A DNA stretch of 64,000 nucleotides from Acinetobacter sp. ANC 4648. GTDB lineage: Bacteria; Pseudomonadota; Gammaproteobacteria; Pseudomonadales; Moraxellaceae. Each line of letters opens with the position of its first letter. The stretch's first letter is position 1. The translations under genes and the position numbers were made by a program. Of the stretch, positions 20,028-28,162 are shown in pieces. Below the pieces are notes generated by a model that was not told the DNA's origin, ran no database searches, and worked only from the letters and a program-made list of their open reading frames with translations. The stretch lies in the NCBI RefSeq assembly GCF_002135345.1, contig NZ_NEGI01000004.1:278891-342890 (forward strand), in the 5' to 3' direction.

Positions 20028-22037
20028 ATGATAATTATGCAGTACACAAAGAATAATATTCTGCTTGTATTGATAACCATGAGCACTTTTTCGCTCAGTA
20101 GCTGTCAAGTTGTAAGTGTTAAAAATCAAAAAGTTAATGTAAGCATTGCCAATGAACGTGACAGCATCCTGACTCGCTCAAAAATGAGTGAAGCCAGTTT
20201 AAATGTCTTGTCGATGACTGGTCGTGAAGCAAAAACTTGTGCTGAAAATCCTGACACATGTGTACAGGATCTCATTGCAATTCCTCAAATTCAAGATGAA
20301 CAACTGCTGTCTACAGCCAGTGAACTCTATTTAACCAAAGCGATTGCGCTTAGTTCTTCATCTAATTGTAAAGTGAGTATCTTTGATAAACATCAATCCG
20401 AAGAAAAACAAAAAGCACAACAAGTCACTCATAATGATTGTTTAGACCAGCAACTTAATATGTTAGATAAAAGCATTCGCTATAGCTATGCTTATCTATT
20501 TAAGACAGAACGCCATCCGCAAGACCGTATTTTTAATAATCGGCAAGTACAAATTCGCGATTTTTATAACCAAGCACTCGCCAAACTGATCAGCAGCTAC
20601 AGCTTAAGACACAAAGATCAAAAAATCGCTCAACAAATTAATATTGGAAAAAGTATTTATACGATTGATTATCAAGACTATCCAAAACTTAAAAATACTG
20701 AGTTTGAAAATCTCCTCTCCAGTTATAACCTCAATTTTTCAGGGTTACGTTCTATTAACCGCCGCGATGGTTTTGGTGCAGAATTTGTCGCGATTCTGCC
20801 TGAGTCAAAAGCACCTGAAGAAGATAAATATATAATCGATCCAGTACATTATCATTATAAAAATGGAATAAATCCGAATATACATCCACCACGATATTTA
20901 TCGGTCAGTATTACGGCTCAACCTTCTTCTTCAACTTCAGTCCAAGATATTATTAACAACCCTCATTTTAAAATTAAAGTATATGACCCTTATAGTGTCG
21001 ACAAAATTAAAATGGCTGGAAATGAATATCCCTTGGCTGCTAATTTTTCAGCCCCTTATGGTTTATGGCTTGCACAAAATAATTTAGGCATTGCAGCCTA
21101 TTTAAGTTTAATAGACCGTGATCAACGTCTTACCATGCCGCATTTATACATGCTAGAACCATACAATCCAAATAAAAAAGTCATCGTATTGGTGCACGGA
21201 CTGGCCAGTAGCCCTGAAGCATGGATTAGACTAACCAATGACATTATGGGTGATCATGTTTTACGTGAAAATTATCAAGTTTGGCAAGTCTTCTATTCGA
21301 CCAACATGCCCATCTTAGAAAGCCGTTATCAAATTAATGCCATCATTAACCAAGGGTTTAAATCGATAGATCAAAAATCAGCCTCAGCCAAAGATGCCGT
21401 ACTAATTGGGCATAGTATGGGGGGAATTATCTCTCGTCTTTTGGTTAGTGATGCCAACTTGACTCAACCTGCATTAAATATGCTTAATAATCGAAAATTT
21501 AATCAATTTAAAAATGATGATATATTTAAAGCTCGTTTAACCGTCAATTCGATTCCTAATTTTGATCGTGCCATTTTTATCTCTGCACCTCATCGAGGAA
21601 CGGCATTTGCTGATCGCTGGTTTACCCTTGCCGCGCGTCGAGTGATCAAACTTCCTGGGGCATTTTTAGGTGCTTTGGCTGATTCTATTGATGAGCGTGA
21701 TTTAAATGCAAAAAACTTCCTCAAAGAGGTTGGACATGGTCTGATTCAGAATGGCCCCAGTGATTTAAGTCACAACTCTAAATTTACTCACTTGACAGAA
21801 AATGTCATGCCGAAAAAAGGTATGGTTTATCACTCAATTATGGGGAATATCACCAATAGTAATGATCCTAATATCATGACCGATGGGATTGTTCCTTATA
21901 AAAGTTCGCATTTAGATGGTGCTGCATCTGAAAAAATTATTAAAGGTGGACATTCGATTCAAGAAACGCCAGAAGCCGTCTTAGAATTAAGACGAATTTT
22001 AAGGTTACACCTCTCTCAGCTAGGTTTATATAAATAG
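20028..22037 (+). CDS. Large alpha/beta-hydrolase lipoprotein
   Basis: This 669-residue protein begins with a signal peptide and lipobox (Leu-Ser-Ser-Cys near residue 26). The first about 380 residues match no motif I know. The C-terminal part is an alpha/beta hydrolase: Val-Leu-Val-His-Gly-Leu-Ala-Ser-Ser (oxyanion region near 388), nucleophile Ser in Ile-Gly-His-Ser-Met-Gly-Gly (about 462-466), an Asp in Thr-Asp-Gly-Ile-Val-Pro-Tyr and a His in Gly-Gly-His-Ser-Ile-Gln. It may be a surface or periplasmic lipase/esterase, but the substrate is unknown. An alternative start at 20037 would remove three residues. Confidence 0.83.
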   Translation: MIIMQYTKNNILLVLITMSTFSLSSCQVVSVKNQKVNVSIANERDSILTRSKMSEASLNVLSMTGREAKTCAENPDTCVQDLIAIPQIQDEQLLSTASELYLTKAIALSSSSNCKVSIFDKHQSEEKQKAQQVTHNDCLDQQLNMLDKSIRYSYAYLFKTERHPQDRIFNNRQVQIRDFYNQALAKLISSYSLRHKDQKIAQQINIGKSIYTIDYQDYPKLKNTEFENLLSSYNLNFSGLRSINRRDGFGAEFVAILPESKAPEEDKYIIDPVHYHYKNGINPNIHPPRYLSVSITAQPSSSTSVQDIINNPHFKIKVYDPYSVDKIKMAGNEYPLAANFSAPYGLWLAQNNLGIAAYLSLIDRDQRLTMPHLYMLEPYNPNKKVIVLVHGLASSPEAWIRLTNDIMGDHVLRENYQVWQVFYSTNMPILESRYQINAIINQGFKSIDQKSASAKDAVLIGHSMGGIISRLLVSDANLTQPALNMLNNRKFNQFKNDDIFKARLTVNSIPNFDRAIFISAPHRGTAFADRWFTLAARRVIKLPGAFLGALADSIDERDLNAKNFLKEVGHGLIQNGPSDLSHNSKFTHLTENVMPKKGMVYHSIMGNITNSNDPNIMTDGIVPYKSSHLDGAASEKIIKGGHSIQETPEAVLELRRILRLHLSQLGLYK

Positions 22038-22045
22038 TCTATTCA

Positions 22046-22072
22046 AGCCTCGATAATTGAATCGAGGTTTTT
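22046..22072 (+). terminator. Intrinsic terminator after the hydrolase gene
   Basis: CCTCGAT pairs with ATCGAGG (6-base loop) and is followed by a T-run. Confidence 0.82.
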
Positions 22073-22611
22073 ATTACTTCGATTCATTATTTAATGGTCT
22101 TTATTACTGTAATGATTTTTTTCAAATACAATATTCATTAAAATCATCGAATTAGCGCTATTCTTCTTGTTTTATATGGGCTTTATTGCTCGTAGATTTA
22201 AAAGATAACGTTACCTAAGTAACTCAAATTTCAGCAACAATCTAAAGTTGGAGTCTGCCTAATTCAGTGAGTTTATTTAGAGCTACTCTATGTAGCATCG
22301 ATCTAATGGATCTGTTTTAAAAATTCCTTACTCTAAACTTATCACTTAATAATTGAATACAATGCATCTGGGTTTCTACCAAATTCCGTCGATGAAAAAC
22401 CTAAACATTTTTCAATATTCTCCTGTCCTAATTACCCCTACTGACTCGCAATTTTTTAAATAAATAATGGCTAAAGCCTAATTTATCAGATAGAAGAATA
22501 AGTACTAATGAGAATTAATATCAATAACATTTGTGTTTATATTATTCTTTGTTACAATCTGCCTCATAAAATTCAATCTTTCTTCATATTTATTAGGAAT
22601 CGGAACGTTAA
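22073..22611. other. Gene-poor upstream region of the TonB-dependent receptor
   Basis: These 539 bases hold no convincing gene on either strand. They are AT-rich, and the only site I can support is the Fur-like box at 22510-22528 near the right end, about 85 bases before the receptor start. The length is more than a promoter needs. Confidence 0.5.
22510..22528 (+). promoter_or_regulatory. Fur-like box upstream of the TonB-dependent receptor
   Basis: GAGAATTAATATCAATAAC matches 13 of 19 positions of the classical Fur consensus by hand count. The position about 85 bases before the receptor ATG suits iron repression. Confidence 0.55.
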
Positions 22612-24669
22612 ATGGCTAAGCGTATTCTTCAATCTGTACTTTCTCTTTCCATTTTATCTGCAATGAGTTCAATAGCTTCTGCACAGGAAGATATTAAAAG
22701 TCCAACACCTCAATTAGAAACAATTGTCATTTCAGCAACAGGTTACGAACAAGATCTGAGCAAAGCACCTGCATCAATTACAGTGATTGGTCGTGAAGAA
22801 TTAGAGAAACGTGAATACAACGATATTACAGATGTCTTACGTAATACACCTGGGATTGTTGTTTCGGGTTCAGGCTCAGCACAAACAATCAGCATTCGTG
22901 GAATGAGCTCAAATTACACATTATTTCTTGTAGATGGTAAACGCCAATACTCTAGAGATGTGAATCCAAATGGCGATGACAACGGATTAGAAAAAAATAT
23001 CCTCCCACCAATAGCAACTATAGAACGTATTGAAGTTATTCGTGGCCCCGCCTCTACATTGTATGGTAGTGATGCAATGGGTGGCGTGATTAATATTATT
23101 ACCAAAAAAGTGACCGATGATTGGTCAGGAACAGTTGAGCTAGGAACCACGATTCAAGATCAAGGAAATTCTGGTGATATTAAAAATGCCTCAGTCTATT
23201 TAGCAGGACCATTAATTCCAAATAAATTAGGCTTGCAGCTGGCCATTAATAAACAAGAACGTAATGAAGATAGTTACGTAGGTGGTTTCCGCGGTAATGA
23301 ACATGAAAGCTTAAACACACGTTTAACTTATATTGTAAATGATCATCATGATTTAAAATTAGAAGCTAATTTTATTGACCAAAAGGGTGAGTCAACAGTA
23401 GGAAAAACTGTTGCTAATGTTGCTGGGACTGCCGATTCGACAGTACGGAATCAACGAAGTGTTTATTCTCTTACACATAATGGTCGATATTCCGATAATT
23501 TAGACAGCGCTACTTTTATACAATTAGAAAACTCAGAAAACCCTGATCGTGAAAATACTAGTGTAGGTACAAAAGGTATTGAACAAGAAACTCTAACTTT
23601 CAATAACCAATGGAATTGGAAATTTATAGATCACACACTTTCATTCGGTGCTTACTATAAAGATGAAAAATTAAATGATAAAGCGACTAACCGCAATCCA
23701 AATATCCCTGAATTTAGTGAATTAACGCGTTGGTCTGCTGCTGTTTTTGCTGAAGATACTTGGAGCATAACTGACAATTTTGATTTAACAGGTGGTTTAC
23801 GTTACGATCATGATGAAAACTATAGTGGACACTTATCACCACGTTTATATGGTGTTTATAGTTTAAGTGACCAATTTATTGTCAAAGGTGGTGTATCTAC
23901 AGGTTACAAACAGCCTGATATTCGCGCTGCAACAGAAGGCTTTTATGGTGTCACTGGTGGTGGTGGTTCTCCATTGCCTACTGGTCGCGGTATCATCCGT
24001 GCAAATCCTGATCTTAAACCAGAAACAAGTGTTTCTTCAGAGTTAGGGATTAATTGGAAAAATGATTTCCTAAATGCATCTTTAACAGGATATATCACCA
24101 ACTTTAAAGATAAAATCACAGAAGTTCGTAGCTGTGAAACAGATACAGATGGCTCCTCTGCCAATCGAAATAAATGGGAAAACTGGAAATGTTTTGAAGG
24201 TTCAACACCATTTTATTTCATCAGTGACCGCATCAATGTAGATGAAGCGGAATTACGTGGTGTCGAAGCAACATTAGAATCCCACTTAAATGATTACACG
24301 ACATTAACGGCAAACTATACGTTTACAAATACTGAGATTAAGGCAGGTGAATTTAAAGGAAAACCTTTAAATGAAATGCCTAAACATATGTTTAATATCA
24401 TGGCAGATTATGAAATCAATGATGTATTAAATGTATGGTCACGTCTACATCACCGTAGTGAAACATCGGCATCTTTAAGTCGTACATCTATGGCAGCTCC
24501 AAAACCCGGATATCAATTTATTGATGCTGGATTTAACTATAAATTCACACCAAATTTAAAAGGTAGATTTGGTATTTATAATATTTTAGATGAAAAAGCT
24601 GAAAATGCTGATGGCGATCAATTATTAGATGGTCGTCGTTATGGTATTAGTTTTATCGCTAATTTCTAA
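22612..24669 (+). CDS. TonB-dependent ferric-siderophore receptor (FepA/CirA-like)
   Basis: This outer-membrane active transporter has 685 residues. A signal peptide ends in Ala-Ser-Ala (about 25). A TonB-box-like Glu-Thr-Ile-Val-Ile-Ser-Ala follows near 36. The plug domain has Val-Ile-Arg-Gly-Pro-Ala-Ser-Thr-Leu-Tyr-Gly-Ser-Asp-Ala-Met-Gly-Gly (about 142-158). A 22-strand barrel is expected after that, ending in a terminal Phe as outer-membrane proteins do. A Cys pair in a long loop (about 507 and 525) resembles FepA-type receptors for catecholate siderophores. The ligand is not certain. The Fur-like site upstream and the PepSY operon downstream support iron uptake. Confidence 0.9.
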   Translation: MAKRILQSVLSLSILSAMSSIASAQEDIKSPTPQLETIVISATGYEQDLSKAPASITVIGREELEKREYNDITDVLRNTPGIVVSGSGSAQTISIRGMSSNYTLFLVDGKRQYSRDVNPNGDDNGLEKNILPPIATIERIEVIRGPASTLYGSDAMGGVINIITKKVTDDWSGTVELGTTIQDQGNSGDIKNASVYLAGPLIPNKLGLQLAINKQERNEDSYVGGFRGNEHESLNTRLTYIVNDHHDLKLEANFIDQKGESTVGKTVANVAGTADSTVRNQRSVYSLTHNGRYSDNLDSATFIQLENSENPDRENTSVGTKGIEQETLTFNNQWNWKFIDHTLSFGAYYKDEKLNDKATNRNPNIPEFSELTRWSAAVFAEDTWSITDNFDLTGGLRYDHDENYSGHLSPRLYGVYSLSDQFIVKGGVSTGYKQPDIRAATEGFYGVTGGGGSPLPTGRGIIRANPDLKPETSVSSELGINWKNDFLNASLTGYITNFKDKITEVRSCETDTDGSSANRNKWENWKCFEGSTPFYFISDRINVDEAELRGVEATLESHLNDYTTLTANYTFTNTEIKAGEFKGKPLNEMPKHMFNIMADYEINDVLNVWSRLHHRSETSASLSRTSMAAPKPGYQFIDAGFNYKFTPNLKGRFGIYNILDEKAENADGDQLLDGRRYGISFIANF

Positions 24670-24683
24670 TTCATTTGGATAAT

Positions 24684-24715
24684 AAAAAAGTCCTATAACC
24701 ATATAGGACTTTTTT
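24684..24715. terminator. Strong intrinsic terminator of the receptor gene
   Basis: AAAAAAGTCCTATA pairs perfectly with TATAGGACTTTTTT around a 4-base loop, 14 bases after the stop. Confidence 0.9.
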
Positions 24716-24920
24716 ACACTACAAATAATATTTTAAGATTACATAGTAGTCACTACGTATAAGTAGCACCAACCTCCCTCTTTAGATCAATCACTAAGTT
24801 TTTAAATATTGAACTTACTTAATATATTTAGGTCAATCTCATCAAAAGTGACTGATTTCGTCTAATCCTAAAATAGATTGCTACTCATTTCAGGACTAGA
24901 CCGAGGTATTGTTTAAAATT

Positions 24921-25259
24921 TCAAATCAGCTGCAAAGTTAAGGTAGTGATAAAAATAATCATACATACAATTGCGACCTGTGTGATTTTATTTGCAATAT
25001 ACGTCAGACATAAACAAACAAATAATGCCGATAAAGTCAAAGTACCAATCCAATAACTTATGCCAATACTGATATTACTTTGTAAAATTGATGCAATTAA
25101 ACCTACAAGGAGTGAGATCCAACCTATGCTTATAGCTAAATAGGTTTTATGAACATCTAATTCTTGAGCAAAAATTTGCTTTTGATGTTTAGACATACCA
25201 CTTGCTAAGGCAATCAAACCAAAACTAGTTAAAGACCAGATCAGTAGAAACCAAATCAT
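24921..25259 (-). CDS. DUF3325-like small membrane protein
   Basis: This 112-residue protein has about four membrane helices and almost no other content. Its place as last gene after DUF3649 and PepSY genes beside a TonB-dependent receptor is the usual setting of DUF3325 proteins. Its start overlaps the PepSY gene stop (ATGA), so it is co-translated. It probably forms part of an inner-membrane complex that releases iron from imported siderophores, by analogy with the PepSY protein FpvG and its partners in pyoverdine uptake (inference). Confidence 0.7.
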   Translation of the reverse strand: MIWFLLIWSLTSFGLIALASGMSKHQKQIFAQELDVHKTYLAISIGWISLLVGLIASILQSNISIGISYWIGTLTLSALFVCLCLTYIANKITQVAIVCMIIFITTLTLQLI

Positions 25260-26938
25260 ACTTGAGTCTCCTTAGCTGACTGGATTACATTAGCTTTCTT
25301 AGTGGGTAACCCTTTATGCTTTTTCACTTTATAGAAAGAATAAAAGAATAATGCAGCCAATAACAAACTCATTAAATCAAATGTTGCAATTAGCCATTGT
25401 CCATTTACAATACTACTCCACAACGAGTGACCACCCGTCATAAAATTAACCACTGGCAATAAAGCAAATAATACAGTAGCAAATATCAATTGCTCTAACC
25501 ATGCTTGTTTATGTGTACGAAAACAGGCATGAATCAAACTCAATAGCCAAAGTGCAAAAAAACATCGAATTTCCCAGTTTGAACGCATTGCCATGTCAGC
25601 TGGAATAAAACGGTTGGCATAAAAATACCCCGCACAAGCAATTGGCAAACCGATAATTGCAGCAATATTAGTGACTTCAACTAAACGATAACCAAATGAT
25701 TTAAACCCTTGTTTTTGCTGTTGAGGAGCACGTTTTACACACCATAAAATTAAGCCAGTTGCCACCATTAAAGTACCAACAACACCAGCAATAAATAATA
25801 ACCACCTTAAGGCTAAATCAACACCACGCGCTTCATGTAAAACGGTGACCACATTGTAAATACCCATAGGTACAGAGGTTTGATGTGTTGTCTGTTGTTG
25901 AGTCTCTAATTGCCCCGTCACACCATTAAATTTTAAAGTAGGTGTAATATTACGTGTCACCAAACTATCGGAATACAATGCACGTAGCTCAATTTTTGCT
26001 TGGTTAGTATTTGGCGAAATAATATTAATTGAGCCAATTTGATTATCTTTCCACTGAGATTGAGCATATGACAATAATGGTGCTAAATTAGTCAAAGGCG
26101 CAAATTGAAGCTGATTCTCGGATTGTTCTTTACGACTTCCGCGGCCTTCAGAACGTTTATCACTTTGACTTTGTCTACGTTCTAAAGAGGTAGCCGTTTG
26201 TGTCGGACTACTACGTTGATCTTGTAAAAAATCTTTTCGACTTTCATATACTTGATTAATACCCCAAGGCATGAGTGTAAACATTAGTAGTAATAAACCA
26301 CTTAATGTAATCATGATATGAAATGGCAATGCAAAAACAGCAGTCGCATTGTGCGCATCCAACCAAGAACGCTGTCCCTTACCTGAACGGAAGGTAAAAA
26401 AGTCTTTAAAGATTTTTTTATGCGTAATAATGCCACTAATAATCGCCACCAGCATTAACATGGTTGCGAAACCAACAATCCAACGAGCAGGCGTACGAGG
26501 TAACCCATATAATTCAAAATGGAAACGATATAAGAAACCACCACCACGGGTTTCTCTGGCTTGGATGACTTCGCCTGTCGCACTGTCTAAAGTGACACGT
26601 TCACCACCACGTCTTGCCTGAAGATCTTCACCTTGCTTTCTAATATTGACTTCAGTCGTGGTCTGACGTGAATTAGGAAGCTGAATAGTCCAACTACCGG
26701 CAATAGGATGATTTTTTTGTAGATAATCTAATGCAACTTGGGTTTGTGTAATTTGAGACTGACTTGGTATAGATTGGTGTAATTCAGGTTTCATCCAAAC
26801 AGAAATTTCATTTTGGAAAAAGCTCAATGAACCTGTGAGGAAAATAGCATATAATAACCAACCTAAAATTAAACTTGCCCATGTATGCAGCCATGACATG
26901 GATTGGCGTGGACCCTCCGGTTTAGCATCAACTCTCAT
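25256..26938 (-). CDS. PepSY-domain inner-membrane protein (putative ferric-siderophore reductase)
   Basis: This 560-residue protein has an N-terminal helix followed by a periplasmic PepSY region, more helices, and a long Gln/Arg/Ser-rich insert (about 240-275). A second periplasmic part (about 275-345) and four or more C-terminal helices with conserved histidines complete it. The PepSY_TM family includes FpvG, which reduces Fe(III) from pyoverdine in the periplasm. ATG 26938 with GGAAG upstream is taken; the frame extends to a TTG at 26953. It follows the DUF3649 gene by one base. The reductase role is by family analogy. Confidence 0.82.
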   Translation of the reverse strand: MRVDAKPEGPRQSMSWLHTWASLILGWLLYAIFLTGSLSFFQNEISVWMKPELHQSIPSQSQITQTQVALDYLQKNHPIAGSWTIQLPNSRQTTTEVNIRKQGEDLQARRGGERVTLDSATGEVIQARETRGGGFLYRFHFELYGLPRTPARWIVGFATMLMLVAIISGIITHKKIFKDFFTFRSGKGQRSWLDAHNATAVFALPFHIMITLSGLLLLMFTLMPWGINQVYESRKDFLQDQRSSPTQTATSLERRQSQSDKRSEGRGSRKEQSENQLQFAPLTNLAPLLSYAQSQWKDNQIGSINIISPNTNQAKIELRALYSDSLVTRNITPTLKFNGVTGQLETQQQTTHQTSVPMGIYNVVTVLHEARGVDLALRWLLFIAGVVGTLMVATGLILWCVKRAPQQQKQGFKSFGYRLVEVTNIAAIIGLPIACAGYFYANRFIPADMAMRSNWEIRCFFALWLLSLIHACFRTHKQAWLEQLIFATVLFALLPVVNFMTGGHSLWSSIVNGQWLIATFDLMSLLLAALFFYSFYKVKKHKGLPTKKANVIQSAKETQV

Positions 26939-26939
26939 T

Positions 26940-27296
26940 TCAACTTCCAACAACTTGATAAATTACATATAAAAAAATACTCGGAACAATAATTCCTAAA
27001 CTTGCTTTTAAAGTTTTATTTACCATGAAAACCCAAATAAAAGCAGCACTATGAACACAAAATGCAATTATTGTTGCACCTATAACTGCACTTGCTCGAT
27101 AATCTGAAAAGACTTTCGCAAGTACCATCGCGGTCAAAGATGCTAATACATAACCTCCAACTGTCGCTAGAATGAAACGATATAACACCAACAATCGATA
27201 GCGAGTTAGTAAAATTTCGCTCTGACTTCGAGATGATAAAGTTTTACTGATACTGGGTACAGCAACCAGATCAGCCACATTATTAAGATTCTGCAT
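26940..27296 (-). CDS. DUF3649-like small membrane protein, first gene of the iron operon
   Basis: This 118-residue protein has a polar start, an Arg-Tyr-Arg-Leu-Leu-Val-Leu-Tyr-Arg segment, then three hydrophobic helices with Gly-Gly-Tyr-Val-Leu-Ala; the length and pattern suit DUF3649. It is the promoter-proximal gene of DUF3649-PepSY-DUF3325 and has a Fur-like site about 26 bases before its start, so iron-repressed expression is expected. Its exact role is unknown; the context argues for processing of ferric siderophore after uptake. Confidence 0.72.
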   Translation of the reverse strand: MQNLNNVADLVAVPSISKTLSSRSQSEILLTRYRLLVLYRFILATVGGYVLASLTAMVLAKVFSDYRASAVIGATIIAFCVHSAAFIWVFMVNKTLKASLGIIVPSIFLYVIYQVVGS

Positions 27297-27321
27297 ACAA
27301 TTCCAAAATAAAAAGGCAAAT

Positions 27322-27340
27322 ATTAATGATAATAATTCTT
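27322..27340. promoter_or_regulatory. Fur-like box upstream of the DUF3649-PepSY-DUF3325 operon
   Basis: ATTAATGATAATAATTCTT agrees with 14 of 19 positions of the classical Fur site by hand count, including the core TAATGATAAT. It ends about 26 bases before the DUF3649 start. Confidence 0.62.
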
Positions 27341-27540
27341 ATTTATATTGTAGTCTAGTTTAGTTGAATTAGAAATTTTTTATAGAAATAAAATATTTGA
27401 AAATTTTAGAGGCAATTGGCTGTCCATAACTCTGATATTAAGATGTAATAGTTTACTAAGTTAAAACCTACTTTATTTGAATATACACCAACTTAATTAA
27501 ACCCCAATTTTTTATATAGAACCTCTCCTAGCTTAAGTCA

Positions 27541-27696
27541 CTATCTCAATAATCTGTCAACTTCTTCAACCATCCAAATCTTCTTCTGATACTTGTGTAA
27601 AGTATACCTAGCTTTTAATTCCTGTTTTGAATAGGCTAAAATTACTTCAGCTATTTCTTTGGACATTCCAAGCGAAGAGTTCCCATCGTGTTTCAG
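27541..27696 (-). pseudogene. Possible remnant of a tyrosine-integrase C-terminus
   Basis: On the minus strand 51 codons between an in-frame stop (27697) and TAG at 27541 read Met-Ser-Lys-Glu-Ile-Ala-Glu-Val-Ile-Leu-Ala-Tyr-Ser-Lys then Arg-Tyr-Thr-Leu-His-Lys-Tyr. That spacing resembles the end of phage-type integrases, where a His-Ser-x(n)-Tyr-x-x-x-x-Tyr pattern carries the catalytic tyrosine. There is no start and no upstream recombinase sequence in frame. This is a low-confidence reading based on pattern only. Confidence 0.28.
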
Positions 27697-28033
27697 CTAA
27701 TAACATTACAGAATTAAGTACTGATTTTTCATTTTTTTAATACAGGATTAATAAGTTTCTATACTTATATAATTGAAAGAGATTAATTTTGTTCTACCTT
27801 TAGAAATAGGTAATTCCTTATACTCACCAATATTTACTCTTATAACCTCAAGTTTCAGGTTATCTATCGCATGCACAAATACTGTGCTCTTTTAAAAAGC
27901 TAATGTATTATTTTCAACCATCTGTTACAGATTATATTTCTGAATCATTATATTTTGCTAAAATCCATCCGATAATGAGTTTCTTATTTTTTAAAACAAA
28001 ATTCTTATACCCATGCTACTTTAACATCTACAA

Positions 28034-28060
28034 ATTAGGTGTACCAAAAGGTACACCTAA
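28034..28060. repeat. Perfect inverted repeat near mutS
   Basis: TTAGGTGTACC (28035-28045) and GGTACACCTAA (28050-28060) pair perfectly around AAAA. It lies about 100 bases before mutS and lacks a T-run, so it is not a typical terminator. It could be a site left from an integrated element or a leader hairpin. Confidence 0.5.
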
Positions 28061-28162
28061 ATTTAAGATTTTGCAGGTTATCTGAAACATCATAGGTCAA
28101 AACAGGACAGTACATCAAATGCAAAACACAGATAGAACGTATATATTTAAAGGATTTCATCA

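Larger units (their letters stand above)
27297..28162. other. Long AT-rich gap between the iron operon and mutS
   Basis: The 866 bases carry no complete gene I can support. They include the Fur-like box of the iron operon (27322-27340), a 51-codon minus-strand frame that resembles the end of a tyrosine integrase (27541-27696) and a perfect hairpin (28034-28060). The rest looks like decayed sequence. A 60-codon plus-strand frame at 27903-28085 overlaps the hairpin and has no ribosome site or protein-like pattern. Confidence 0.5.

Noticed and set aside
27903-28085. Small plus-strand frame before mutS
   Set aside because: It lacks a ribosome site, is full of Phe/Tyr/Ile as expected for random AT-rich DNA, and includes the hairpin.
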